Assembly: GCF_029893585.1 (NCBI RefSeq)
Contig: NZ_JARXYX010000002.1
Coordinates: 1-64,000 of the forward strand
Origin: Streptomyces sp. LBL
Lineage (GTDB): Bacteria > Actinomycetota > Actinomycetes > Streptomycetales > Streptomycetaceae
Length of the DNA: 64,000 bases
Direction: 5' to 3'
Shown: positions 38,563 to 46,532 of the stretch, one piece after another
Numbering within the stretch: position 1 is the first letter of the stretch
Layout of the letters: each line of letters begins with the position of its first letter
Translations under genes and position numbers: made by a program
Notes under the pieces: model-generated
The model's database searches: none
Told to the model about the DNA's origin: nothing
Seen by the model: the letters and a program-made list of their open reading frames with translations, nothing else

Positions 38563-40767
38563 ATGCGGCCGCTGCTGAAGGTGGCCGGACACGTGCGGGA
38601 GAGTGAGGTGGTGGGCATGGCCAAGCTGATGGCGACGGCCACGTGCACCGCCTTCGCCGGTGTGCTGGAGGCAACCGGTGAGCGGATCGGGCAGCGGGGC
38701 TTGCTGGAACGGGTGGGTTTCCTGGCCGAGTTGAGCCGGACACTGACCGGCGCTCTGATGGCCGCCCGGTGGGACGAGAACTCCTTCGACGTACTGGCCG
38801 CCGGGGTGGACGAGCGCGGTGAAATCCTGCCGTCCAAGGGGTGGATGGCACTGCGCCGCCTGAACTGGCCGCAGACTCTCACGCCCCCAGCCGGGGTGTA
38901 TGTGCCGGACCGGGTGCGCCGGGGCGTGGAGGAGTACGCGGCCCGCACCCTGCGCCTGGCACTGCACCGGCGCAATATCGTGGCCGCGGTCCTCGCCACC
39001 TGGCCCGCCGATCCGAGCCGCCGCACCGAGGCGGAATGGGCGGCGTTGCGACGCCTGCTGCCTGCCGGGGTGAGTGGTGCGGAGATCCGCAACCGCACCC
39101 GGCAGATTGGCGCGTACGTGGCCGGGCACGGGCAGTTGCCCGCCGGGCTGTGCGTCCTGGAGGGACCGCCGCAGGTGGCCCCGCTGGTGTTGCTGGCCGC
39201 GATGGACCGCCAGCAGGTCACCCTGGCCCGGGTGGACGCGGTCACCGCCCGGCTCCGGGTGAAACTCCCCCTGTGCGCGGCCCCGGCCACGGGCCGTGAC
39301 TGGGCCTGGCACGTGATCGACATCCGCCTGCCCGCCACCATCGCGCCGGATGCGGTGCTGCACACCCCGACCCTGCGTCCCACCCGCACGGGCCGGATCG
39401 CCGTCGACCTGCCGCACTCCCGGCCCGCCCCAGCCACCAAGGCGAGCGGTCATACCGTCGCCCTCGGCTTCGACTGGGGTGTCAACACCCTGCTCACCGG
39501 CACACTCGGCCGCCTGAGCGGGAAAGGCCAGATGCGCCGGGTGGTCACCGACGGGCGTCCCCTCGTCTTCGACGCCACCACGGTCAGTGCCGCCCTGCAC
39601 CGGCTGCGCGGCGTACGCGAAACCCTTGCCGCCAAACGCGACCACTACCGGGCCCTCGCGGACGGACTCGGCTCCCCACACCTACGCTGGCCCGAACACC
39701 TCGACCGGGCGCGGGTACTGGAAGACGAGCACGGGCGGGTGTGTGCCCGCATCCGGCACCTGAATACCGCGCTGGCCTGGGCTGCGGCCCGCTGGGCCGT
39801 CGACCAGGCCGTGGCGCTCGGCGCGAGCGTCATCTACCTCGAAGACCTCGCCACCCTGGAAGCCCGCGGCCACCGACGCGGCAACGCCCGCCTGTCCGGA
39901 CAGGTCCGCGGCACCGTCGCCGAAGCGATGCGGCACCTGGCCGCGAAGGCGGGGATCGCGGTGGTCACCGTCCCGGCCCGGGGCACCTCCAGGCTGTGCC
40001 CCGGCTGCCTGAACACCCTCACCCACCATCCGGCCCCCGACCGGCTGTCCGAGCGCGGCTGGAAGTGGGCACACTGCACCGGCTGCGGGCTGTCGATGGA
40101 CCGTGATCATGCCGCCGCCCGCCGGATCGTCTCCCGCGGCCTGCTCGCACAAACCCACACCACCACCGACCGCGCCACCGGCGCCCGGACCATCCGCACC
40201 ACAGTGGACGCCACGGTGACACTGGTCCGGCGTCCCAAGAAGACCACCCGCCGCCTGCGCCGCCAACGCCACGCGCAGACGGCCCCACCCCGACCACGCG
40301 GCCCGAAGACCACCACCGGCAAGGGGCGTCCCACCCCCAGCAGGCCGGGCAGCACCCGCCACCCAAACACCAGGCACACAGCCCCAGGCCTGGCCTCGGG
40401 CTCAGAAACCTCCCGCCGTACGCCCGAAGTGCGTACGGTCCCCGCCACCACCCCCACCACGGGGACGGTCCAGCGTCCGGCGGGGCATGACACCACGACA
40501 CCAGCCGCCACATCCGGGCCGGCGTCAGGTCATGGAGTACCCGCACCCCACCGGCCCGAAGAAGACCTTCTTCGATCCAGCCGGGTGCGGCTCTCACACA
40601 GAACCTGTCGCCGGCGCACCCGCGCCGCCGAGCGGACCGGCTTCCACCACCTGCACGCCACCGAAGTCCACCCCCTCACCCCGAGGTTCGGACCACCGGA
40701 CAGCGACCGCACACGGCCACGCCACGCCCGAAAAGCCTGGAAACCACAGGAACACACAGAGTTCTAG
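38563..40767 (+). CDS. Large TnpB-like RNA-guided nuclease/transposase accessory protein
   Basis: 734 residues from ATG 38563 (GGAG seven bases before). The RuvC-like nuclease triad is complete: D304 in LGFDWGVNTLL, E427 in IYLEDLATLE, and D515 in SMDRDHAAARRI. A zinc ribbon sits between (C479-x2-C482, C505-x2-C508). The first 290 residues form the wedge/REC-like part. The last 200 (about 535-734) are a basic, Arg/Pro/Thr-rich tail that is absent from the usual 370-410-residue TnpB. The DNA of this tail may also encode the guide RNA. No tnpA is present. Confidence 0.8.
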   Translation: MRPLLKVAGHVRESEVVGMAKLMATATCTAFAGVLEATGERIGQRGLLERVGFLAELSRTLTGALMAARWDENSFDVLAAGVDERGEILPSKGWMALRRLNWPQTLTPPAGVYVPDRVRRGVEEYAARTLRLALHRRNIVAAVLATWPADPSRRTEAEWAALRRLLPAGVSGAEIRNRTRQIGAYVAGHGQLPAGLCVLEGPPQVAPLVLLAAMDRQQVTLARVDAVTARLRVKLPLCAAPATGRDWAWHVIDIRLPATIAPDAVLHTPTLRPTRTGRIAVDLPHSRPAPATKASGHTVALGFDWGVNTLLTGTLGRLSGKGQMRRVVTDGRPLVFDATTVSAALHRLRGVRETLAAKRDHYRALADGLGSPHLRWPEHLDRARVLEDEHGRVCARIRHLNTALAWAAARWAVDQAVALGASVIYLEDLATLEARGHRRGNARLSGQVRGTVAEAMRHLAAKAGIAVVTVPARGTSRLCPGCLNTLTHHPAPDRLSERGWKWAHCTGCGLSMDRDHAAARRIVSRGLLAQTHTTTDRATGARTIRTTVDATVTLVRRPKKTTRRLRRQRHAQTAPPRPRGPKTTTGKGRPTPSRPGSTRHPNTRHTAPGLASGSETSRRTPEVRTVPATTPTTGTVQRPAGHDTTTPAATSGPASGHGVPAPHRPEEDLLRSSRVRLSHRTCRRRTRAAERTGFHHLHATEVHPLTPRFGPPDSDRTRPRHARKAWKPQEHTEF

Positions 40768-40780
40768 AGACGCTCCGGAG

Positions 40781-41734
40781 TCAGCAGGGCTGACGCCACA
40801 CCCCCAGTTCCGGTTCCTTCACCATCGAGGACAGTCCCAGTCGGCGGGACTCGGCGCAGAAGCTGCTTCTGGGTTCCTCGTACTCCACGTGGAACACCGC
40901 CTTGCCGGCCGCGATGAACGGCGTGAGGTCCGCGCACTCGTCGTACTGGGCGCACTCCTCGTTGACCGCGAAGTCGAAGTCGGCGAGGAGTCGGGGGATC
41001 TGCGGGAGGTCGTTCTTCAGTCCGACCGACAGACCGCGCGCGTGGGCGATGGCGGCGATCATGCGGTTGTAGCGGAGCTGGTCGTGTGCGGTGAGCGGGA
41101 AGCCGGTGTCGTTGCCGTAGCCCTCCACCAGGTCGGGCTCCACCGCGTCGAAGCCCTTGTCGCGGCACATGTCGAAGCGGCGTTCCATGACCGGCCGCAG
41201 GACGGACAGCTGCCGGATGTCCAACCACCGTTCGCCGGCCCAGCCGTTGGACTCGCCGAGCACCGCGCGGGGGAAGGCGTCCTGGTCGGGCCGGAAGTTC
41301 TCCCACGCCCCCACGTTGACGTAGCAGATGACCTTACGGCCGTCGCGGTGCAGCCGGGCCACGTCCGCCGCGGAGTTCTCGAAGCCGTCGATGTCGTAGA
41401 CGGGCACATCGGCGGTGGGGTCGACCTTTCCGTCGAGCTGCCACTGCCAGGCGAGGCCGGGCCGCGGCTTCCAGCGGGCCTTTCCCGCGGGCGATGAAGT
41501 GGTAGGCCGGGATGGCGAGTTGGGAGAGGGGGACAAGGAGCTGACGGAAGTGGACGGGGGTCGGCTGGTGGCCGGTGGCGTGGTCGTGGGTGCGGTGGTG
41601 CGCGGTGTGTCCGACGCCGTGCCGCGCGCGCCGGCCGGCCGGTCCTCCCCGCCGTCCCGACCGGAGGTGGTGGAGCAGGCCGTCAGCGTGAGGGCTGCCA
41701 GCAGGGCCGCTGCGGTCAGTGTCGTGTGCCTCAT
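40781..41734 (-). CDS. GH114 endo-alpha-1,4-polygalactosaminidase-like lipoprotein (Ega3-like)
   Basis: 317 residues: lipoprotein signal (lipobox LTAC, Cys 20), a Ser/Thr/Pro linker (about 25-85), then a TIM-barrel GH114 domain. Family marks are VPVYDIDGFENSAADVARLH, VICYVNVGAWENFRPD, FDAVEPDLVEGYGND (catalytic Asp region) and DFAVNEECAQYDEC (catalytic Glu). Homologous domains occur in PelA and in Aspergillus Ega3, which cleave galactosamine-rich polymers. It is the last gene of the operon, coupled by ATGA overlap to the spherulin-4 gene. Probable role: trimming or release of the polymer at the cell surface. Confidence 0.85.
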   Translation of the reverse strand: MRHTTLTAAALLAALTLTACSTTSGRDGGEDRPAGARGTASDTPRTTAPTTTPPATSRPPSTSVSSLSPSPNSPSRPTTSSPAGKARWKPRPGLAWQWQLDGKVDPTADVPVYDIDGFENSAADVARLHRDGRKVICYVNVGAWENFRPDQDAFPRAVLGESNGWAGERWLDIRQLSVLRPVMERRFDMCRDKGFDAVEPDLVEGYGNDTGFPLTAHDQLRYNRMIAAIAHARGLSVGLKNDLPQIPRLLADFDFAVNEECAQYDECADLTPFIAAGKAVFHVEYEEPRSSFCAESRRLGLSSMVKEPELGVWRQPC

Positions 41735-42393
41735 CGCTCGGTCCCGGTCAGAGCGGGGGTCAACTGGTCCCAGGGATTGGGGAGTTCACCCGTCACCGGT
41801 CCGCAGACCGCCGCGCCCCGTTCGCGCGCGGTGCGTACGGCGAGCGGAACGAGCGCCTCGGGCACGCCGTAGACCAGATGACACAGCCGCTCCGGCGGAT
41901 GCCGCACGGTCCAGGCAGGCCTGCTGAACGCCGACACGTACATCGACCAGGGCCCCTCGAAGGTGACGGTGAGGTCGGCGAGGCGGGCGTACCCGGGGGC
42001 CGGATGCACCCCGGGATTGATCACGACCGTCGCCGCGCCCAGCCTGCGGACGGTCCGCACCAGTCGGCGGCAGGCCGGCAGGCCGTCCGGTGTCGCCGTC
42101 ACCCGGTCGAGGAAGCAGCCGTCGGCCTCGTACCACTCCTGGTGCCGGCGCACGTCGTCGGCGATGTCGGCGAGGTCGCGCACGCCGTAGTCGGTGTCGA
42201 CGTAGCCGAGCAGTCGTGCCCCGGCCGCGCGCAACGCCCCGGCGGCCGCGGTGAACGCGGGATCGGGGCCGTCGCCGGGGCCGTCGGCGGGGTTGAGGAC
42301 GACCCCGTAGGTGCGGGTCGCGGCCGTGATCAGCCGGTGCCAGGCACCCGGGTCCTCGGCCGGGTGGACGTACAGCGGGATCAGTAGGCTCAC
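41731..42393 (-). CDS. Spherulin-4 family glycosidase (GH135/Sph3-like)
   Basis: 220 residues, a single small TIM barrel without signal peptide. LLIPLYVHPAEDPGAWHRL, GVVLNPADGPG, LLGYVDTDYGVR and DLTVTFEGPW are spherulin-4 marks. In fungal Sph3 the DE pair of the fifth strand is catalytic; here the corresponding motif reads FLDRV, so the Glu is replaced by Arg while the later Glu (TFEGPW) stays. Activity may be altered. GTG 42393 overlaps the epimerase stop. Being cytoplasmic, it may act during synthesis. Confidence 0.82.
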   Translation of the reverse strand: MSLLIPLYVHPAEDPGAWHRLITAATRTYGVVLNPADGPGDGPDPAFTAAAGALRAAGARLLGYVDTDYGVRDLADIADDVRRHQEWYEADGCFLDRVTATPDGLPACRRLVRTVRRLGAATVVINPGVHPAPGYARLADLTVTFEGPWSMYVSAFSRPAWTVRHPPERLCHLVYGVPEALVPLAVRTARERGAAVCGPVTGELPNPWDQLTPALTGTER

Positions 42394-43283
42394 GGCGTAC
42401 CGTCTCCTTCCCAGAGCGCGGCCAGCGCGTCGTCGAGGGTGTGGACCGGGCGCCAGCCCAGGGCCTCCTCGGCGGCGGCGATGTCGGAGCACTGCCATGA
42501 GACCTCGGCCGAGCGGGCCGAGCCGGCGGTGTTCTCCTCGATCCGCCCCCGGAAGCCCGCCCGGCCGGCCAGTCCCCGCACCAGGTCGCGCACCGGGACG
42601 GCCCGGCCCCCGCCGATGTTGAGGACGGGCGGCAGCGGGCCGGGGGCGGTGACCGCGAGGACCACCGCCCGTGCCACATCGCGTACGTCGACGAAGTCGC
42701 GGTGGGCGGACAGGTCGCCGAGTCGCAGCACCGCGTCGGGTCCCGGCCCGGCCGAACGCAGCAGTGCGGTGATCCGGCCGGGCAGCCCGGTGGAGGGCGC
42801 CCCTGGTCCCACCGGATTGCCCACCCGTAGCACCACCGCGTCCAGGCCGGAGGTGGTCACCGCGATCGTGCCCGCCAGCTTCGTCGCGCCGTACGGGCCG
42901 ACCGGACGGGTCGCCGCCGATTCCGGCATCCGGGCGCCCGGAGTGCCGGGGCCGTACTCGGCGGCGGAGCCCAGGTGCACCAGGCGGGCCGCGGGCGCCG
43001 CTTCGCGGAGCGCGGCGCACAGCACCGCGGGGCCGCGGGCGTTGACCTCCGCGAGGGTCACGGCCTCCCCGCCGGTCGCGCCGGCACAGTTGATCACGGT
43101 GTCGGGAGCGGCCGCCGCGAGGGTCTTCGCCAGCCGCTCCGGGCGGACCGAGGCGAGGTCGACGGGGAAGTCGGCGGCGGACGAGCGGCCGCCGCCGAGG
43201 GCCAGCGCGCCCGGCAGGGTCCGCAGCCGCTCGACGACGTGGGTGCCCAGATAGCCTGTGTGGCCCAGGACGAGAATACGCAT
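42390..43283 (-). CDS. NAD-dependent epimerase/dehydratase
   Basis: 297 residues, extended SDR fold. LVLGHTGYLGTHVV is the NAD-binding GxxGxxG-type motif, and YGATK is the catalytic Tyr-x3-Lys. The upstream Ser is in VHLGSAAEYG. It resembles sugar-nucleotide 4-epimerases/reductases. In this operon it probably supplies the sugar nucleotide, for example by C4 epimerisation as Uge3 does in fungi; the substrate is inferred. It is seven bases after the nucleotidyltransferase gene. Confidence 0.87.
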   Translation of the reverse strand: MRILVLGHTGYLGTHVVERLRTLPGALALGGGRSSAADFPVDLASVRPERLAKTLAAAAPDTVINCAGATGGEAVTLAEVNARGPAVLCAALREAAPAARLVHLGSAAEYGPGTPGARMPESAATRPVGPYGATKLAGTIAVTTSGLDAVVLRVGNPVGPGAPSTGLPGRITALLRSAGPGPDAVLRLGDLSAHRDFVDVRDVARAVVLAVTAPGPLPPVLNIGGGRAVPVRDLVRGLAGRAGFRGRIEENTAGSARSAEVSWQCSDIAAAEEALGWRPVHTLDDALAALWEGDGTP

Positions 43284-43290
43284 GCGGCGC

Positions 43291-44004
43291 TCAGGCTCCC
43301 TTGAGCAGATGCGACTTGCGGCTGGTGAACTCGGCGTTGGCCCGGTCGTAGTCGTCCGGGCGGCCGATGTCCAGCCAGTATCCGGCGAACTCGTAGGCGT
43401 GCGGCTGGTTCTGCGCGGTCAGCAGATCGAGCACCAACTCGTCGAAGCCCAGCGGCAGTCCGGGCGTGTAGCCGTCGAGGGTCGAGCGGGACAGGCCGTA
43501 GACACCCATGGAGACGCGGTAGTCCATGCTCGGCTTCTCGGTGAACGCGACGATCCGACTCGAGTCGGTGGTCAGCACCCCGAAGTCGATGTGCACCTTG
43601 CGGGTGTACGTGGCGATGGTCAGCGGTGCTCCCGAGTCCCGGTGCCGGCGCAGGACGTCGGCGTAGTCGAGGTCGGTCAGGATGTCGCCGTTCATCACCA
43701 GGAACGTCTCGGGCAGCCGGTCGCGCAGGGTGAGCAGCGGGCCCATGGTGCCCAGTGGGCTCTCCTCGGTGGCGTAGTCGATGGCCAGCCCCCACTGGGA
43801 TCCGTCCCCGACGTACGCCCGGATGATCTCGCCGAGGTGGCCGATGGCGATGGTGCAGCTGGTGAAGCCGGCCGTGGACAGCTGGCGCAGCACGATCTCC
43901 AGGATGGCGTGCTGGTCGCCGATGGGGACCAGCGGTTTGGGCAGCGCGGTCGTGTAGGGCCGCAGCCGGACACCCTTGCCTCCCGCCAGGATCACTACGT
44001 GCAT
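43291..44004 (-). CDS. Sugar-1-phosphate nucleotidyltransferase
   Basis: 237 residues of the NTP_transferase family. VILAGGKGVRLRPYTTALPKPLVPIG carries the NTP-binding loop (key part LAGGKGVRLRP) and FLVMNGDILTDLDY the metal Asp. DFGVLTTDSSRIVAFTEKP is the sugar-binding strand. It activates a sugar phosphate to an NDP-sugar in the cytoplasm; base and sugar are not shown. It lies 43 bp after the SDR gene. Confidence 0.88.
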   Translation of the reverse strand: MHVVILAGGKGVRLRPYTTALPKPLVPIGDQHAILEIVLRQLSTAGFTSCTIAIGHLGEIIRAYVGDGSQWGLAIDYATEESPLGTMGPLLTLRDRLPETFLVMNGDILTDLDYADVLRRHRDSGAPLTIATYTRKVHIDFGVLTTDSSRIVAFTEKPSMDYRVSMGVYGLSRSTLDGYTPGLPLGFDELVLDLLTAQNQPHAYEFAGYWLDIGRPDDYDRANAEFTSRKSHLLKGA

Positions 44005-44047
44005 GGGGCTCCTCCTTCGTGTACGTGCGCAGACGTGCCGGACGAGG

Positions 44048-45124
44048 TCAGATGTTGTAGATGCCGGTCTTGTAGCGGGCCAGGTTGGCCGCGTCGCGGA
44101 AGAACTCCACGGTGTGCGCGAGCCCTTCCCCCAGGGTGTGGGCGGGCTGCCAGCCGGTGGCGGCGGCGAGCCGACTCGCGTCCGCGACCAACCGCATCAC
44201 CTCGGAGTTCGCCGGGCGGATGCGCGCTGTGTCCTCGCGCACGTCGAGTGCGGTGTCCATCACCTTGCCGATCAGTGCGACGAGGTCGCCGACCGAGATC
44301 TCCCCGCCGGTGCCGGCGTTGAAGGTGCGGCCCACGACCTGCCCGGCGGGCGCGGTGCCCACGGCGAGGAACGCCTGTGCGGTGTCCTTGACGAAGGTGA
44401 AGTCCCGGGTGGGACGCAGGTCACCGAGGGTGATCGTGCGTTCCCCGGCGGCCACTTGGCCGATCACGGTGGGGATGACCGCGCGCATCGACTGGCGCGG
44501 CCCGAAGGTGTTGAACGGCCGCAACGTCACCACCGGGGTGTCGAAGCTGGCGTGGTAACTGTCGGCCAGCCGGTCCCCGCCCGCCTTCGACGCGGCGTAC
44601 GGCGACTGGGTGTTGATGGGGTGGTCCTCGGTGATCGGCACGGTCTGCGCGGTGCCGTACGTCTCGCTGGTGGAGGTGTGCACCAGCCGGGGTGTGCCGA
44701 GCGCGCGGACGGTCTCCAGCACGTTGAGGGTGCCGGTGACGTTGGTGTCCACATAGCTGTGCGGTGCCTGGTAGGAGTACGGGATCGCGATGAGGGCGGC
44801 CAGGTGGTAGGCGACGTCGGCCCCTTCGAGCAGGCCGCGGACCGAGCCGGGGTCGCGGACGTCGCCGAGGACGATCTCCACCTGGTCCAGGACGTCCGGG
44901 TGCAGGGTCTCCAGCCAGCCGTAGGAGGAGAAGGAGTTGTACTGGGCCATGGCCCGCACCCGGTGTCCGGAGGCGACGAGCGCCTCGGTGAGGTGCGAGC
45001 CGATGAAACCCTCGGCTCCGGTGACGGCGGCGAGCGGTGCGGAGGTCAACTCGGTGATCCTTCCAGTGGGTCGGGCGTGCGGGGAGCAAGCGAACCGGTA
45101 TGTGCCGGCCGGTACGTCAGACAT
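44048..45124 (-). CDS. NAD-dependent sugar-nucleotide 4,6-dehydratase/epimerase (LegB-like SDR)
   Basis: 358 residues from ATG 45124. VTGAEGFIGSHLTEAL is the NAD site, STSETYGTAQ the Thr/Ser loop and YAASKAGGDRLADSY the active Tyr-Lys pair. FGPRQSMRAVIPTVIGQ, FNAGTGGEISVGDL and RIRPANSEVMRL are closer to the LegB-type UDP-GlcNAc 4,6-dehydratases than to GDP-mannose enzymes. It overlaps the membrane-protein gene by 8 bp. An upstream reading to 45247 runs in noncoding overlap. Confidence 0.85.
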   Translation of the reverse strand: MSDVPAGTYRFACSPHARPTGRITELTSAPLAAVTGAEGFIGSHLTEALVASGHRVRAMAQYNSFSSYGWLETLHPDVLDQVEIVLGDVRDPGSVRGLLEGADVAYHLAALIAIPYSYQAPHSYVDTNVTGTLNVLETVRALGTPRLVHTSTSETYGTAQTVPITEDHPINTQSPYAASKAGGDRLADSYHASFDTPVVTLRPFNTFGPRQSMRAVIPTVIGQVAAGERTITLGDLRPTRDFTFVKDTAQAFLAVGTAPAGQVVGRTFNAGTGGEISVGDLVALIGKVMDTALDVREDTARIRPANSEVMRLVADASRLAAATGWQPAHTLGEGLAHTVEFFRDAANLARYKTGIYNI

Positions 45125-46532
45125 GCGGGGCGGGCCGTCCGAGGAGCCACAGGGCGTACCCCGCCAGACACAGCGCCGCGGCGCCGCAGCACAGCGGCAG
45201 CGCCGCCGGGCCGGGTGGCAGGTGCAGCAGGGTGATCGCCCCGGCACCGCCCGCGGCGGCGAGACAGATCACGGCCGACGGCCAGGCGGCCCCGAACGCC
45301 TGGAGCAGCAGCGCGGTCCACAGGGCGGCCGCGAGCAGCAGCAGGGCGGCCGGGTCGGCGCCGGTGAGCAGGGCCGCGGGCAGCAGCGGCAGGACGTAGA
45401 GGAGCAGACAGAGGGCGAGGATGCCGGCCGAGCGGAGCAGGAACCGGGCGGGTGTCGCGGTGGCGCGCAGGGCGGCGACCGACAGGCCCCGGTAGCGGTA
45501 CAGCAGCCACTCGGCCGGTCCCATGCTCACGGTGAGCACGATCACCGCGTAGGGCTCCGCACGTCCTTCGACCAGCACCAGCACGCCCGCGGCCAGTCCG
45601 AACAGGCCGTACGGCAGGGACCACAGCAGGCGTGGCCGGGTGGCGCCGGACACGGCCGGGACGGCGAGGACGGTCCACAGGGCCCGTCCGGTGACCGCGA
45701 GGGTGGCGAGCAGCGCCAGCAAGGGCAGGCCGGCCCGCAGCAGGGCGCCCGGCTCCCACCATGGCAGGACGGCGGCGCCGACGATCAGGGGACTGAGCCC
45801 GGCCAGCAGCAGCCGCTCCCGGCCCAGCACCAGCAGGACGCCCGCGGCGGCCAGGTAGGCCGACTGCGCGGCCGCGGCGAGCGTGACCGGGCCGCCCGCC
45901 GCGGGCAGCGCCGCGATCGCCGTGGCGAGTGCGGCTCCGACGGGCGCGCCGGCCAGGAGCGTACGGCCCGCCTCGCGCTGCCCGGTCGCCATCCGCAGGT
46001 GGGCGCGGTGGCCGAGCGCCTGCCCCCAGGCCCAGGAGACGAGTCCGGCCACGATCAGGGCCGTGGCGTGTTCTTCGGCGTTCCACAGGGGTGCGGTCAG
46101 CAGGTAGGCGAGTCCCGGCAGCGCGAACAGTACGCCCCGTAGGAGGCAGCGCACGGTGTCCGGGCGCCAGGGATCGGTCGGCGGCGCGGGTTCCGGGAAG
46201 GTGCGCGGGACCCGCTCGTACAGGGCGGAGGCGAGCGAGAAGAGGTTCGGGTGGCCGTACCGCTCCTTGATCAGGGAGGCGGACATGCCCTCCGCCTCCA
46301 GCAGCGCGGCGACCTCGTACGGGTGGACGGCGGGGCCCACCCGGTCGGCGAGTTCGGCGGCGAGCGCGCTGACCGCCTCCTCGTCCGGGCCGCGCCTCGG
46401 TAACCGGATGGCGAGCGTGCTGTCGTCGAGGGCCCAGCGCGGACGGCGGCGCGGCGGGCGGGTCTCGGCCAGTCGCAGCGCCAGGGTGTCCTGTTCGGCG
46501 CCCCCGGGTTCGAGGGATATCGGCCCGCTCAT
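45117..46532 (-). CDS. Polytopic membrane protein of the polysaccharide operon (PelG-position)
   Basis: 471 residues: about 125 cytoplasmic residues (AVHPYEVAALLEAEGMSASL, LIKERYGHPNLFSLASALYE) then about twelve hydrophobic helices rich in Ala/Leu. I do not recognise a named family. Being coupled by ATGA to pelF, it takes the place of PelG, or of the membrane half of fungal Gtb3, so transport or polymerisation with PelF is inferred. Codon 44 is TTA (46401-46403), which in Streptomyces makes translation depend on bldA tRNA. Confidence 0.75.
   Translation of the reverse strand: MSGPISLEPGGAEQDTLALRLAETRPPRRRPRWALDDSTLAIRLPRRGPDEEAVSALAAELADRVGPAVHPYEVAALLEAEGMSASLIKERYGHPNLFSLASALYERVPRTFPEPAPPTDPWRPDTVRCLLRGVLFALPGLAYLLTAPLWNAEEHATALIVAGLVSWAWGQALGHRAHLRMATGQREAGRTLLAGAPVGAALATAIAALPAAGGPVTLAAAAQSAYLAAAGVLLVLGRERLLLAGLSPLIVGAAVLPWWEPGALLRAGLPLLALLATLAVTGRALWTVLAVPAVSGATRPRLLWSLPYGLFGLAAGVLVLVEGRAEPYAVIVLTVSMGPAEWLLYRYRGLSVAALRATATPARFLLRSAGILALCLLLYVLPLLPAALLTGADPAALLLLAAALWTALLLQAFGAAWPSAVICLAAAGGAGAITLLHLPPGPAALPLCCGAAALCLAGYALWLLGRPAPHV

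Larger units (their letters stand above)
38300..40800 (+). mobile_element. TnpB-only element of IS200/IS605 or IS607 type (limits approximate)
   Basis: A large tnpB-like gene without tnpA occupies the space between a broken gene and the start of the polysaccharide operon. A strong hairpin lies before the gene (38489-38513). The left limit near 38300 is where the pseudogene frame ends, and the right limit is at or just after the TAG of tnpB. No target duplication is expected for this class and none was sought. Possible guide RNA would overlap the 3' end of tnpB. Confidence 0.5.
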
